In this document: piece after piece, positions 24,075 through 32,782 of the stretch
Numbering within the stretch: position 1 is the stretch's first letter
Layout of the letters: every line of letters starts with the position of its first letter
Source of the DNA: Thermodesulfovibrionales bacterium
GTDB lineage: Bacteria; Nitrospirota; Thermodesulfovibrionia; Thermodesulfovibrionales; Dissulfurispiraceae
Assembly (NCBI GenBank): GCA_020062545.1
Contig: JAGUWD010000028.1
Coordinates: 1-64,000, forward strand
Direction of reading: 5' to 3'
DNA: 64,000 bases
Notes under the pieces: model-generated
The model's input: the letters and a program-made list of their open reading frames with translations, nothing else
The model's database searches: none
Told to the model about the DNA's origin: nothing
Position numbers and translations under genes: made by a program

Positions 24075-25205
24075 TCAGTTATTATAAACCCTATTAGCCA
24101 TATTTCCAAGTGAGGTTAATATCTCATAGGGAATTGTATCTGCCCTGAAAGCAAGCTCTGCTGCATCGATGGATTCATTCCCCTGTCTTCCGATAATTAC
24201 AACATCATCTCCTTCTTCAACCTGTTCTACATCTGTTAAATCAATCATGGTAAGATCCATACAAACACGGCCTACTACAGGAACCCTTTTGCACCTCACA
24301 AGCAATTCTGCATTATTCGAGAATCTCCTGCTGAATCCATCGGCATAACCAATCGGTATAACACCTATAAGGCTGGCACGTTTTGTAATAAATGTCCTGC
24401 CGTAGCTTATGGGAATACCTGCTGGTAGTCTCCTCAATGCTAATATCTTTGTTTTAACAGTCATTGCAGGAAGGAGTTGAGATTTTGGATCATTAACTCC
24501 TAATTTCTGACTCCTGACTTCTGACTTCTGTATCGGTGGGTATCCATATAACATAATACCCGGCCTCACTGCATCGAAATGGGATTCGGGCAGTGTCATA
24601 ACAGCAGCGCTGTTGGCCATATGAAAAAGCCGTACACTAAGACCAATATTTAACAGTTCTGTCTTAATGGAATTGAATCTCTCGATCTGCATCCTGGCAA
24701 AAGACGCATCCAAGAGGTCTGCTTCGGAGAAATGGCTCATGACGCCGTCAATAGTTATGCCCTTCAGATTCGCTATCTCCGATATCTCATTCGCCGCATC
24801 TCCTGTAAAACCAAGCCTGCCCATGCCTGTATCGATCTTTATATGCACGCTAATGCTCCGGTTGTTCTTTTCAGCCTCCTTTGATAATGCAATGGCTGTC
24901 TTTTTGTCGCGTATTACAGGGATGAGGTTGTACGTGAAAATATCATTTATATCTGGATCAAAGAGCACAAGGATTGGACTGTTTATGCCTGCATTTCTTA
25001 ATTCCCTTGCCTCTTCTGTAAAGGCCACTGCGAGATACTCCACTCCATCATTGACCAGCCTTCTGGAAACATCAATTGCTCCGTGACCATAGGCATCTGC
25101 CTTTACAACAGCTATGACAGGACGGTTATTGGAGAGCTTTTTTATAACTTTGAGATTATCCGAAATAGCATTAAGGTCTATTTCAGCAATGGCACCCCTA
25201 TTCAC
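24075..25205 (-). CDS. alr: Alanine racemase with a short repeat-derived insertion
   Basis: A 376-residue PLP enzyme making D-alanine for peptidoglycan. The PLP lysine is K35 in VVKADAYGHGA and the second catalytic Tyr is in PISYGRTF. It starts with GTG six bases after the tatA stop. Near residues 225-242 the sequence KSEVRSQKLGVNDPKSQ sits at a position where I expect a shorter link. Its codons are a heptamer tract (24495-24531). The frame is kept, so the enzyme is probably active. Confidence 0.95.
   Translation of the reverse strand: MNRGAIAEIDLNAISDNLKVIKKLSNNRPVIAVVKADAYGHGAIDVSRRLVNDGVEYLAVAFTEEARELRNAGINSPILVLFDPDINDIFTYNLIPVIRDKKTAIALSKEAEKNNRSISVHIKIDTGMGRLGFTGDAANEISEIANLKGITIDGVMSHFSEADLLDASFARMQIERFNSIKTELLNIGLSVRLFHMANSAAVMTLPESHFDAVRPGIMLYGYPPIQKSEVRSQKLGVNDPKSQLLPAMTVKTKILALRRLPAGIPISYGRTFITKRASLIGVIPIGYADGFSRRFSNNAELLVRCKRVPVVGRVCMDLTMIDLTDVEQVEEGDDVVIIGRQGNESIDAAELAFRADTIPYEILTSLGNMANRVYNN
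24495..24531. repeat. Heptamer tract inside alr (unit TTCTGAC)
   Basis: Four imperfect 7-base units (TTCTGAC, TCCTGAC, TTCTGAC, TTCTGTA) lie in the alr reading frame. The coding strand yields the peptide SEVRSQK. An opposite arm is not convincing here. Confidence 0.6.
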
Positions 25206-25211
25206 CTTGCT

Positions 25212-25424
25212 TTATGCCTTTTTCTCCCCTTCTGTCTTTTCCTTGCTTTCTGCAACAGGCGGTTTTGGGGTCACATCTATTTCGTCAGGTTCATTCATCC
25301 CTTTTTTAAAGTTTTTAATTGCCTTTCCAATCCCCCCAGCAAGCTCCGGCAACCTCTTTGCTCCAAACAGGATAAGGATTATCACCAATATAATTATCAG
25401 TTCCTGCATTCCAAGACCGAACAT
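25212..25424 (-). CDS. tatA: Sec-independent translocase protein TatA
   Basis: A 70-residue TatA/E protein. One N-terminal membrane helix (about 6-20) is followed by the hinge [20 protein letters not shown] and an amphipathic helix, then a charged tail. TatA oligomers form the pore for folded, often cofactor-bearing, proteins. No tatC is in the window. It lies upstream of alr and downstream of mobA on the same strand; Tat export of molybdoenzymes would link it to mobA. Confidence 0.95.
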   Translation of the reverse strand: MFGLGMQELIIILVIILILFGAKRLPELAGGIGKAIKNFKKGMNEPDEIDVTPKPPVAESKEKTEGEKKA

Positions 25425-25438
25425 AAATTACCTCCTCT

Positions 25439-26044
25439 TTAGCTTGTAGCTATTAATTTTTCGTAATCATCAGGCGTATTTATATTAACAAAAGACCTGC
25501 CATCAGGGTCTATTGTCATTATATCAGACTCTCCAATAAAATGAGTGTTAATTTCACTTAACAAACGCCTCATCGAGGTGGTCTTTTCCTTCAACACATA
25601 ATCCACAAGGTGGGCCTCAAGATAGGGCAAAGCCGTCTTACAGTATACACCAAGCAGGGGCTGCGGTTCATTATTATAAATCGGTATCACTGCATCTATC
25701 GCCTGAGAACGCAAATCAGCATGCCTGTCGCAAATAAATGAAATCACCTCTCTCTTTATAAACGGCATATCGCAGGCAACTGCAAAAACACAGTCTCCCT
25801 TCGCATTTATCAATGCCGAATAAATACCGGACATCGGGCCTTGAGAAGGAAGCGCGTCGCCTATCAGCGGCACTCCGAGGTAAAAATATTTTTCAGGCAT
25901 ATTTGTGCTGATAAAAACCTCATCGAACATGCCTTTCATGAGGGAAAGGTTTTTTTCTATTATCGTGGAATCGCCTATCTTTATGAAACCTTTGAGGGTG
26001 GGGAACCTCCTGTTTTCACCGCCTGCAAGAATGACACCGGTCAT
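25439..26044 (-). CDS. mobA: Molybdenum cofactor guanylyltransferase
   Basis: A 201-residue nucleotidyltransferase that links GMP to molybdopterin. The N-terminal motif is VILAGGENRRFPTLKGF, and CDMPF carries the metal-binding Asp. Its ATG overlaps the stop of the MEMO-family gene (ATGA). It implies bis-MGD molybdoenzymes (formate dehydrogenase or nitrate reductase types) elsewhere in the genome. Confidence 0.92.
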   Translation of the reverse strand: MTGVILAGGENRRFPTLKGFIKIGDSTIIEKNLSLMKGMFDEVFISTNMPEKYFYLGVPLIGDALPSQGPMSGIYSALINAKGDCVFAVACDMPFIKREVISFICDRHADLRSQAIDAVIPIYNNEPQPLLGVYCKTALPYLEAHLVDYVLKEKTTSMRRLLSEINTHFIGESDIMTIDPDGRSFVNINTPDDYEKLIATS

Positions 26045-26844
26045 TTCACTATCACTCCTGCGTATCCCACCACATGATCATAATCTCCGCTCACATCACC
26101 TGAAGTGGCATATTTCACAAGCCTTGCCTCTTTCGCGCCCAATGCCTTTGCAGCATAGAGCATTATAGTTACAGGCAGAAAGCCGCACATGGATATCCTT
26201 TCCTTGTGAACGATGTTATATAAGCCTTCAGGATTCAGATTGAGAGCCTCGTTGATGGCAAGCCTGTCGAGTCTTCTCGCAACATCATCAGGCTCATAAT
26301 GGCTCATATCAGAGCTTGCAGCAATCACAACATCGTAATCGACCTCTTTTACAGCATCCGCAATCCCTTCCCCGATCTTTCTGCACTCCTCAAGAGAAGC
26401 TTGCATTACGGTTATAGGAACAATCTTAACACTGTCCGAAAAATAAGCGATAAAAGGCAATTGCACCTCAAGGGAGTGTTCGAATATGTGAGCCTGCATA
26501 TCCTCAGATACATAAGCCACTTTTTGCAATATCTTTTTACTCAGTTCTTCATCTATGGAAAATGTTCCTGTTGGTATCTCCCACTGGCCTGAAGCCATCA
26601 TGGATACATTCGCCCCAAGCCCTGTATGATTCGGGCCTATGAGGATAAAGGTCTTTGGAAATTGTATCGAGGCATATACAGCACCTGCAACATGCCCTGA
26701 ATACATCAAGCCTGCGTGTGGAGATATGAGGCCTATGACCTTTTCTTTTGACGCTCCTTCAAGGATATATTGCTGCACCTGACTTTTTAGTTTCGATGCA
26801 GTGCCATAATAAAACTGTCCTGCTACTGCCGGCTTTCTATGCAT
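26041..26844 (-). CDS. amrB: MEMO1-family protein (AmmeMemoRadiSam system protein B)
   Basis: About 267 residues from the ATG at 26844, which begins MHRKPAVAGQFYYG as the family does; further in-frame codons upstream lie inside dnaB and are not used. Blocks GLISPHAGLMYSGHVAGAVY, IGPNHTG, HSLEVQLPF and SSDMSHY are intact, including the metal-ligand-like histidines. It is usually linked to AMMECR1 and radical SAM proteins, neither of which is here. Biochemical role is not established. Confidence 0.92.
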   Translation of the reverse strand: MHRKPAVAGQFYYGTASKLKSQVQQYILEGASKEKVIGLISPHAGLMYSGHVAGAVYASIQFPKTFILIGPNHTGLGANVSMMASGQWEIPTGTFSIDEELSKKILQKVAYVSEDMQAHIFEHSLEVQLPFIAYFSDSVKIVPITVMQASLEECRKIGEGIADAVKEVDYDVVIAASSDMSHYEPDDVARRLDRLAINEALNLNPEGLYNIVHKERISMCGFLPVTIMLYAAKALGAKEARLVKYATSGDVSGDYDHVVGYAGVIVK

Positions 26845-26848
26845 AGCT

Positions 26849-28255
26849 CTAATATACTTCCTCTTCTGATTCGTAAGACATACCCGCAAAATCAACAAAC
26901 CGTGTGCTGTCTGCAAGATATGTGAGATTGACCGTTCCGGTAGGTCCATTCCTCTGTTTTGCAAGAATGACCTCTGCCTTGCCTTTATTAGATGGATTGT
27001 TTTTATTGTAGATCTCATCCCTGTAAATAAACATAATCACATCTGCATCCTGCTCAATTGCGCCTGATTCCCTGAGGTCTGCAAGCGTAGGCTTCTTCTC
27101 ACCCCTCTGTTCAACCGCCCTGTTTAACTGGCTCAATGCAACAACAGGCACCTTGAGCTCCTTTGCAAGGGCCTTGAGCGATCGTGATATCTCCGATATC
27201 TCCTGCTCCCTTCGCTCAAAATTGCCCCTGCTCCTCATGAGCTGGAGATAGTCAACCACAACGAGGCTTAATCCTCCATGCTCCATCTTCAATCTCCTCG
27301 CCTTGGCACGAACCTCCAGCACTGTAATGGCAGAGGAATCGTCTATGAATATGGGTGCATCGGCAAGCCTTCCTGCTGCATTTGTCAGTTTGGGCCAGTC
27401 CTGTTTGCTTATAAACCCCTTTCTCACATGGGAAGCGTTCACCATGCTCTCGGAGCAGAGCATTCTCATCGCAAGCTGCTCCTTCGACATCTCAAGGCTG
27501 AATACTGCCACAGGCTCTTTCAAATCAATGGCCACATGCTGGGCTATATTAAGCGCAAAAGCGGTCTTCCCCATGCCGGGCCTTCCGCCTATGATTATCA
27601 AATCTCCTGGCTGGAACCCGGATGTGAGTTCGTCTATGTCCTTAAAGCCAGAAGGAACACCTGTAATGGCCTCCTTTTTGTCATAGAGGTGCTCTATCAT
27701 CTTGAAGGTATCTTTGATAACATCCTTCAGGCTCGCAAAAGAGGTCTTTGTCCTTTTGTCCGCAATGTCAAATATCATCCTCTCTGCATAATCCACCATC
27801 TCATCTGCATCGAGACTGTCCTCATAAACCCTCGAAGTAATGTGCGTGGCTGTCTGTATCAGTGACCTCAAAAGGGCTTTCTCGCGGACTATCTTTGCGT
27901 GATACCGTATGTTTGCAGATGTTGGAACACTGTTTGCAAGAAGCGAAAGATACGAAATACCGCCCACCGCCTCAAGCTCGTCAGTCCTTCTCAGATAATC
28001 CGTCAGGGTTACGATGTCTATCGGCTCATTCTTTTCGAAAAGTCCACACATGGCATTGTATAAACGCCTGTGGGTTTCCTTGTAGAAGTCGTCGGAACTC
28101 AATATTTCGAGGGCCTTTGGCAGTGCTTCGTTATCGAATATAATAGCGCCGAGGACAGACTGCTCTGCTTCTATGTTCTGTGGAGGCAGTTTGTCTATCA
28201 TATCGCTTGGCATATCTCTTGGCATACCCTTCTGGTCTAAATTGATCTCTCTCAA
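26849..28255 (-). CDS. dnaB: Replicative DNA helicase DnaB
   Basis: A 468-residue hexameric helicase. The N-terminal DnaB domain covers about 20-125 and the RecA-like domain carries Walker A GGRPGMGKTA and the DnaB blocks FSLEMSKEQL and VVDYLQLM. It has no intein. The start is a TTG at 28255 with GGAGG five bases before it. It lies downstream of rplI on the same strand, the common rplI-dnaB order. Confidence 0.96.
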   Translation of the reverse strand: MREINLDQKGMPRDMPSDMIDKLPPQNIEAEQSVLGAIIFDNEALPKALEILSSDDFYKETHRRLYNAMCGLFEKNEPIDIVTLTDYLRRTDELEAVGGISYLSLLANSVPTSANIRYHAKIVREKALLRSLIQTATHITSRVYEDSLDADEMVDYAERMIFDIADKRTKTSFASLKDVIKDTFKMIEHLYDKKEAITGVPSGFKDIDELTSGFQPGDLIIIGGRPGMGKTAFALNIAQHVAIDLKEPVAVFSLEMSKEQLAMRMLCSESMVNASHVRKGFISKQDWPKLTNAAGRLADAPIFIDDSSAITVLEVRAKARRLKMEHGGLSLVVVDYLQLMRSRGNFERREQEISEISRSLKALAKELKVPVVALSQLNRAVEQRGEKKPTLADLRESGAIEQDADVIMFIYRDEIYNKNNPSNKGKAEVILAKQRNGPTGTVNLTYLADSTRFVDFAGMSYESEEEVY

Positions 28256-28272
28256 TGTTGCCTCCAGAACTA

Positions 28273-28372
28273 ACAGGCTATAGGCATTAGGCTATAGAAT
28301 ATATTTTCCAACATTTATCTACAATCACATCTTCCCTATTGCCCATCGCCTATCGCCTCTTGCCTATTCGGA
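28273..28372. repeat. Inverted-arm heptamer tract (unit AGGCTAT/TCGCCTA)
   Basis: The left arm is AGGCTAT, AGGCATT, AGGCTAT. After about 35 bp the right arm is TTGCCCA, TCGCCTA, TCGCCTC, TTGCCTA in the opposite sense. It fills the rplI-dnaB gap, and the rplI stop codon lies inside the right arm. Units are nearly those at 23538-23640. Confidence 0.7.
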
Positions 28373-28807
28373 AACTACCTGAACATTGAGCTGTGCTGTA
28401 ACATCAGAATGGATCTTCACATTAACCGTATAACTTCCAAGCCTCTTTATGGGCTCATCCAGTACGATCTTCTTTTTGTCAATGTCTATGCCTTCCTTTT
28501 TCAATGCATCGGCAATGTCCATGGCCGTAACAGAACCGAATAGCTTATCCTCTTCTCCTGTCTTGGCCTTTATTGTGACAGATGTTCCAGAAATCCTGGC
28601 CGCCAGTTCCTCTGCAGATGCCTTTACCTTCTTTGCAAGCTCGTGGATCTTTCTTTTTTCGTGCTCCAGCGCCTTGATATTCTTAGGGTTTGCCTCGACT
28701 GCAAGCCCCTTAGGTATAAGAAAATTCCTTGCATATCCGTCCTTGACATTGACCACATCACCAATGTGGCCTAAATCCTTAACATTCTCTTTAAGAATAA
28801 TCTGCAT
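28364..28807 (-). CDS. rplI: 50S ribosomal protein L9
   Basis: A 147-residue L9. The N-terminal RNA-binding domain MQIILKENVKDLGHIGDVV is followed by the long central helix and a C-terminal domain ending LNVQVVSE. I start at the ATG at 28807 with a GGAGAG site. Its stop is within a heptamer tract. Confidence 0.96.
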   Translation of the reverse strand: MQIILKENVKDLGHIGDVVNVKDGYARNFLIPKGLAVEANPKNIKALEHEKRKIHELAKKVKASAEELAARISGTSVTIKAKTGEEDKLFGSVTAMDIADALKKEGIDIDKKKIVLDEPIKRLGSYTVNVKIHSDVTAQLNVQVVSE

Positions 28808-28896
28808 ACAAAACTCTCCTTTCAATCCTATTGTTAGTATAGATTAGTATAACCAATTACATGAAAAAATGTTAATCAGACCTTGACTACTGTTGC

Positions 28897-29166
28897 TTAA
28901 TAAACCTCATCATGACCGCCAATATCTATTAATAAAACCTCATTTTTATCTAAGAACTTAAATATTACACGACAATCATAGGTAACACTAAAAGCCCAGA
29001 GCCCTTCAAGTTTTCCGGTTAGTTTGTGTGTCCTCAGTCGGGGGTTAAAAGGATTCTTAGAAAACATATCCATAACATCCCAGAATCTTTTTTTGAGGTT
29101 GTTATCGGGTTTTATTTCCTTTCTATAAACCCTTTTAAAACCCTGATCCCATGTTATTTTAATCAC
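28897..29166 (-). CDS. RelE/YafQ-like toxin
   Basis: An 89-residue protein of RelE-fold size. It has TWDQGFKRVYRKEIK, then HKLTGKLEGLWAFSVTYDCRVIF and a terminal IGGHDEVY, the pattern of YafQ/RelE toxins whose C-terminal His and Tyr serve in ribosome-dependent mRNA cleavage. It begins with GTG overlapping the antitoxin stop region by eight bases. Regulation is expected through binding of the antitoxin complex to the promoter upstream of 29374. Confidence 0.85.
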   Translation of the reverse strand: MIKITWDQGFKRVYRKEIKPDNNLKKRFWDVMDMFSKNPFNPRLRTHKLTGKLEGLWAFSVTYDCRVIFKFLDKNEVLLIDIGGHDEVY

Positions 29167-29374
29167 TCTCCAGGTCCTTATATAATTCCTTTACTGTTCC
29201 TCTTTTAATCATCCCCTTTTTCAGATTTGCCATTGCCTCCTTAGCCCTTCTGGCAATAGCTTCTCTTTTAGCTTCTGCAAGCTGTTTCTTTATAATATCA
29301 ATCGCATATTCTTTATCATCCAGCGGCAACTGTTTGAAATCGTCTATTAATTTGTCTAAGGTCGTGCTGCTCAT
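29159..29374 (-). CDS. Antitoxin of the RelE/YafQ-like pair
   Basis: A 71-residue, largely helical, charged protein (LIDDFKQLPLDDKEYAIDII...). Size and position directly before a RelE-like toxin identify it as the cognate antitoxin. I do not see a clear DNA-binding fold, and the C-terminal half (KGTVKELYKDLESD) likely wraps the toxin. A good GGGAGG Shine-Dalgarno precedes the ATG. Confidence 0.75.
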   Translation of the reverse strand: MSSTTLDKLIDDFKQLPLDDKEYAIDIIKKQLAEAKREAIARRAKEAMANLKKGMIKRGTVKELYKDLESD

Positions 29375-29483
29375 ATTTCTAACCTCCCTTATTTCATTTA
29401 GATTAATTTTAACATAATCTAAGAAGATAAGATGTTTTAAAGATAGACTTTATGGTTTAAATGTACCTGTCCTTTTTCTCTGC

Positions 29484-30290
29484 TCAAATTCGCAGTCTCT
29501 GCCTTACAACCTCATACAGACATACAGATGCAGCCATGGCAACATTCAGGCTCTCTGCCTTTCCTACAATTGGGATTTTTAAACCCTTTGCCCTTTTGAG
29601 CAATACCTTGCTGACGCCATGGGCCTCATTTCCAAAGGCAATGGCAACAGGTTGTTTAAAATTAAATTCATAAATAGGTGTCTGTGCATGAACATCTGCT
29701 GCATATAATGTAATATTTTTAAGATCAAGATAATTAAAAAAGCCTTCTTGCTCAGAATAAACAATCGGGATATTGAATAAACTTCCTGCAGTCGCCCTTA
29801 TCGCCTTTGACATGAAGGCATCGCATGTCCCTGGAAGGATTACTACCACATCAGCACCTGCTGCATCGGATGCCCTGATAATCGTGCCGAGGTTTCCGGG
29901 ATCCTGAATGCCGTCGCAGACAACAAGAAAGGGGGTTCCTTTAAAGCTGAGTTTATCCAAATCCGCTATTTTACAGGATACAATAGCCACAATCCCTTGC
30001 GGTGTCTCGGTATCCGTGAGTTTTGAGAGGATATGTCCTGATGTTTCTACTAACTGGACTTCTTTTTTAGAAAGCTGTCTTAAAAGCCTCTGCCCTTCCT
30101 TGTTAGCTGAAAATTTCTCTGTAAAAAACACCCTTTTTATCTCCACATCAGGAGATGCCGCTGCCATTTCCATCAGATGCGGGCCTTCTATCAAAAACGC
30201 CTCATACCTGTACCTGGCGTGCTTTTCCTTTATCTTCAAGGCTTCTTTGATTATGGGATTTGCAGAACTTGTTATCTCGATGAATTTCAT
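29484..30290 (-). CDS. SpoU/TrmH-family RNA 2'-O-methyltransferase
   Basis: A 268-residue protein. An N-terminal L30e-like RNA-binding domain (RYRYEAFLIEGPHLMEMA) leads to the SPOUT methylase domain with knot motifs QDPGNLGTIIRASDAAG, IAFGNEAHGVS and PIVGKAESLNVAMAASVCLYE. It resembles RlmB/TsnR-type 23S rRNA enzymes; the target nucleotide cannot be fixed from sequence. Its ATG shares a base with the protease stop codon. Confidence 0.9.
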   Translation of the reverse strand: MKFIEITSSANPIIKEALKIKEKHARYRYEAFLIEGPHLMEMAAASPDVEIKRVFFTEKFSANKEGQRLLRQLSKKEVQLVETSGHILSKLTDTETPQGIVAIVSCKIADLDKLSFKGTPFLVVCDGIQDPGNLGTIIRASDAAGADVVVILPGTCDAFMSKAIRATAGSLFNIPIVYSEQEGFFNYLDLKNITLYAADVHAQTPIYEFNFKQPVAIAFGNEAHGVSKVLLKRAKGLKIPIVGKAESLNVAMAASVCLYEVVRQRLRI

Positions 30291-31123
30291 TACAGCAGTT
30301 TAAACGGCGACGGTATGAATGTGATGATGAATATTATAAATGTGAATATTCCAATAAATCTTCTCTTCGGGTCGAGCGGGACTTCCCAGTAAAGCACAGG
30401 CGGGTGCTTAATCCCGAGGATAAGCATCAATACAGCCCACAATGCCCATCCCTCCCAGTAAAAAATACCCAGTACGCCAAGGATTGCAACAAGAACTATA
30501 GATATATATTTATGCCTTTCGCCTAAGATTGCGAATGCGATGTGGCCTCCGTCGAGCTGACCTATGGGAATCAGGTTCAGCGATGTAACAAAGAGACCAA
30601 TCCATCCTGCAAAGGCAACAGGATGAAGGAGAATATCGTAATGGTCAGGGGCAGTTTCTAATATCACTCTGGATAAAAAAGAAAACAAAATGGAATCTCC
30701 AAGGCTCAATGCTCCTTCAGCACTTGACACCGAAACAATCTCCGACATGCTGAGGCCGACAATGCAGGCTATAACAGAAACAATAAAACCTGATATAGGA
30801 CCTGATGCGCCTATGTCTATGAGCGCCTTTCTCGTGATTATGGGCGATTTCATTTTTATGAATGCGCCGAATGTGCCTATTATTGATGGAGCAGGGATGA
30901 AGTACGGTAGTGTTGCCTTTGTGTGATGTTTTTTCGATGCAATGTAATGCGATAGCTCATGGCACAGAAGAATTGTCATCAATGTGCCGGCAAAAGGCAA
31001 ACCTTCTATTATCCTGCCCGGCTCTTTGAATAAATTCACGCCCTTCTGCAATGCACCGGCAGCAAGGGTTGTCAGAAAAGTGACTATAAACAGTGCTATA
31101 TGAAGATATGGAATTTTTCTCAT
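30290..31123 (-). CDS. Site-2 protease-family M50 membrane metalloprotease
   Basis: A 277-residue polytopic protein. The zinc motif HELSH is at 55-59 and the second ligand motif LNLIPIGQLDGGH is in a later helix. There is no PDZ domain, so it belongs to the compact S2P branch rather than RseP. It follows RNase J directly, with adjacent stop and start codons. Its substrate is unknown. Confidence 0.92.
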   Translation of the reverse strand: MRKIPYLHIALFIVTFLTTLAAGALQKGVNLFKEPGRIIEGLPFAGTLMTILLCHELSHYIASKKHHTKATLPYFIPAPSIIGTFGAFIKMKSPIITRKALIDIGASGPISGFIVSVIACIVGLSMSEIVSVSSAEGALSLGDSILFSFLSRVILETAPDHYDILLHPVAFAGWIGLFVTSLNLIPIGQLDGGHIAFAILGERHKYISIVLVAILGVLGIFYWEGWALWAVLMLILGIKHPPVLYWEVPLDPKRRFIGIFTFIIFIITFIPSPFKLL

Positions 31124-32782
31124 TCATACTTCCATTATTATCGGCATTATCATGGGTTTTCTGTCCATTGTGTTTCTCAGATATTTTTTTAACGTTGACC
31201 TCAATTTTGCCTGAATAAGGCCGGTATCAGAAATTATATCATCTTCAAGACCAGTAAGCGTATTCGTCATCAAATCCTTGACCTCATTTATTATATCCTG
31301 AGACGCATCCTCAAAAATAAATCCCCTCGATATTATCTCGGGCCCCGATACAATTTTCTTTGTGAGCTTCTCTATTCCCACAAGCACAATAACTATTCCA
31401 TCGTGCGCAAGCCTCTTTCTGTCCCTGAGAACCATGTCTTCCACACCGCCTATGCCCTTGCCGTCAATGAATATCCTTCCAGAATTTATCTTTCCGTTCT
31501 TTGATGCGCCTGCCTCTGTTATCTCAAGGATTTCTCCGTCTTCCATAACGAATATATTTTCATGAGGTATGCCCGATTTCTCTGCCAATTTTGCATGGTA
31601 TTTGAGATGCCTGTATTCTCCATGTACAGGCATGAAATATTTCGGTCTTACGAGATTGATCATGAGCTTCAGTTCTTCCTTAGAAGCATGCCCTGATACA
31701 TGTATCTCCGAGACCTTTTCGTATATGACATCCGCACCCCTTCTCATAAGATGGTTTATGATCCTTCCTATAGACCGCTCATTGCCGGGGATCATCTTTG
31801 CAGAAAGTATGACTGTATCTCCTTCCTTTATCTTTATGTGCTTATGCTCGTCTATGGCTATCCGTGAAAGGACACTCATAGGTTCGCCCTGGCTGCCTGT
31901 GGTTATTATTACTACCTTATCGTCAGGCAGGTCTTTCAGGTTTTCGAGCCTCACCCATATGTTTTCCGGCATCTTCAGATAGCCGAGGTCAAGGGCAATC
32001 TGTGAATTGGCTACCATGCTTTTGCCGCACATTATTATACGTCTTCCATACTGCAACGCCACATCGATCACCTGCTGTATTCTGTGTATATTCGAGGCAA
32101 AGGTTGCAATGATTATCCTTCCCTTTGTCTTTGAGAATACGTCCTCAAATGCACGTCGCACCTCTTTTTCCGAAAACGTGAATCCTCCCTTTTCTGCATT
32201 GGTGCTGTCAGACAGCATAAGCAGCGTCCCTTTTTCCCCGTATTCCGAGAATTTATGAAAGTCCATCAACTCCCCGTCAACAGGTGTCGGGTCGAGTTTG
32301 AAATCGCCTGTATGGATAATATTTCCAAGTGGTGTTTTAATTCCCAATCCCACACCATCGACAATGCTGTGGGTAACCCTCATAAATTCTATATCAAATA
32401 CACCAAGGCTGATGGTATCCCTCGGCTTTATGGGAACAAGGGGAATGTCTGTTATATTGTGTTCCCTCAATTTCTCTTTAACAAGCGCAAGGGTCAGTGG
32501 AGTGCCGTAAACAGGCACATTGATCTCCTTTAGAAGAAACGGCAGTGCGCCTGTATGATCTTCGTGACCATGGGTGAGGATTATACCCTTTACCTTTTCC
32601 CTGTTTTCGAGGATGTAGGAAAAGTCAGGTATGACAAAGTCCACACCGAGCATATCTTCTTCCGGGAACATCAGGCCTGCGTCAACTATGATGAGGTCGT
32701 CTGAGCACTGAAATACGGTCATATTCAGACCGATCTCTTCGAGACCTCCGAGGGGGATTACGAGAAGGGAATTTACCGCCAC
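31124..32782 (-). CDS. rnj: Ribonuclease J
   Basis: A 552-residue metallo-beta-lactamase/beta-CASP RNase with the zinc motif HGHEDH at 71-76. Later ligands are in THSI and GDFKLDPTP, the beta-CASP region carries SDSTNAEKGG, and a C-terminal domain is present. It combines endonuclease and 5'-3' exonuclease activity in mRNA decay. It starts at a GTG overlapping the end of the upstream response-regulator gene by 10 bases. Confidence 0.95.
   Translation of the reverse strand: MAVNSLLVIPLGGLEEIGLNMTVFQCSDDLIIVDAGLMFPEEDMLGVDFVIPDFSYILENREKVKGIILTHGHEDHTGALPFLLKEINVPVYGTPLTLALVKEKLREHNITDIPLVPIKPRDTISLGVFDIEFMRVTHSIVDGVGLGIKTPLGNIIHTGDFKLDPTPVDGELMDFHKFSEYGEKGTLLMLSDSTNAEKGGFTFSEKEVRRAFEDVFSKTKGRIIIATFASNIHRIQQVIDVALQYGRRIIMCGKSMVANSQIALDLGYLKMPENIWVRLENLKDLPDDKVVIITTGSQGEPMSVLSRIAIDEHKHIKIKEGDTVILSAKMIPGNERSIGRIINHLMRRGADVIYEKVSEIHVSGHASKEELKLMINLVRPKYFMPVHGEYRHLKYHAKLAEKSGIPHENIFVMEDGEILEITEAGASKNGKINSGRIFIDGKGIGGVEDMVLRDRKRLAHDGIVIVLVGIEKLTKKIVSGPEIISRGFIFEDASQDIINEVKDLMTNTLTGLEDDIISDTGLIQAKLRSTLKKYLRNTMDRKPMIMPIIMEV

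Noticed and set aside
27278-27865. 195-codon frame antisense to dnaB
   Set aside because: dnaB is complete on the opposite strand with all helicase motifs.
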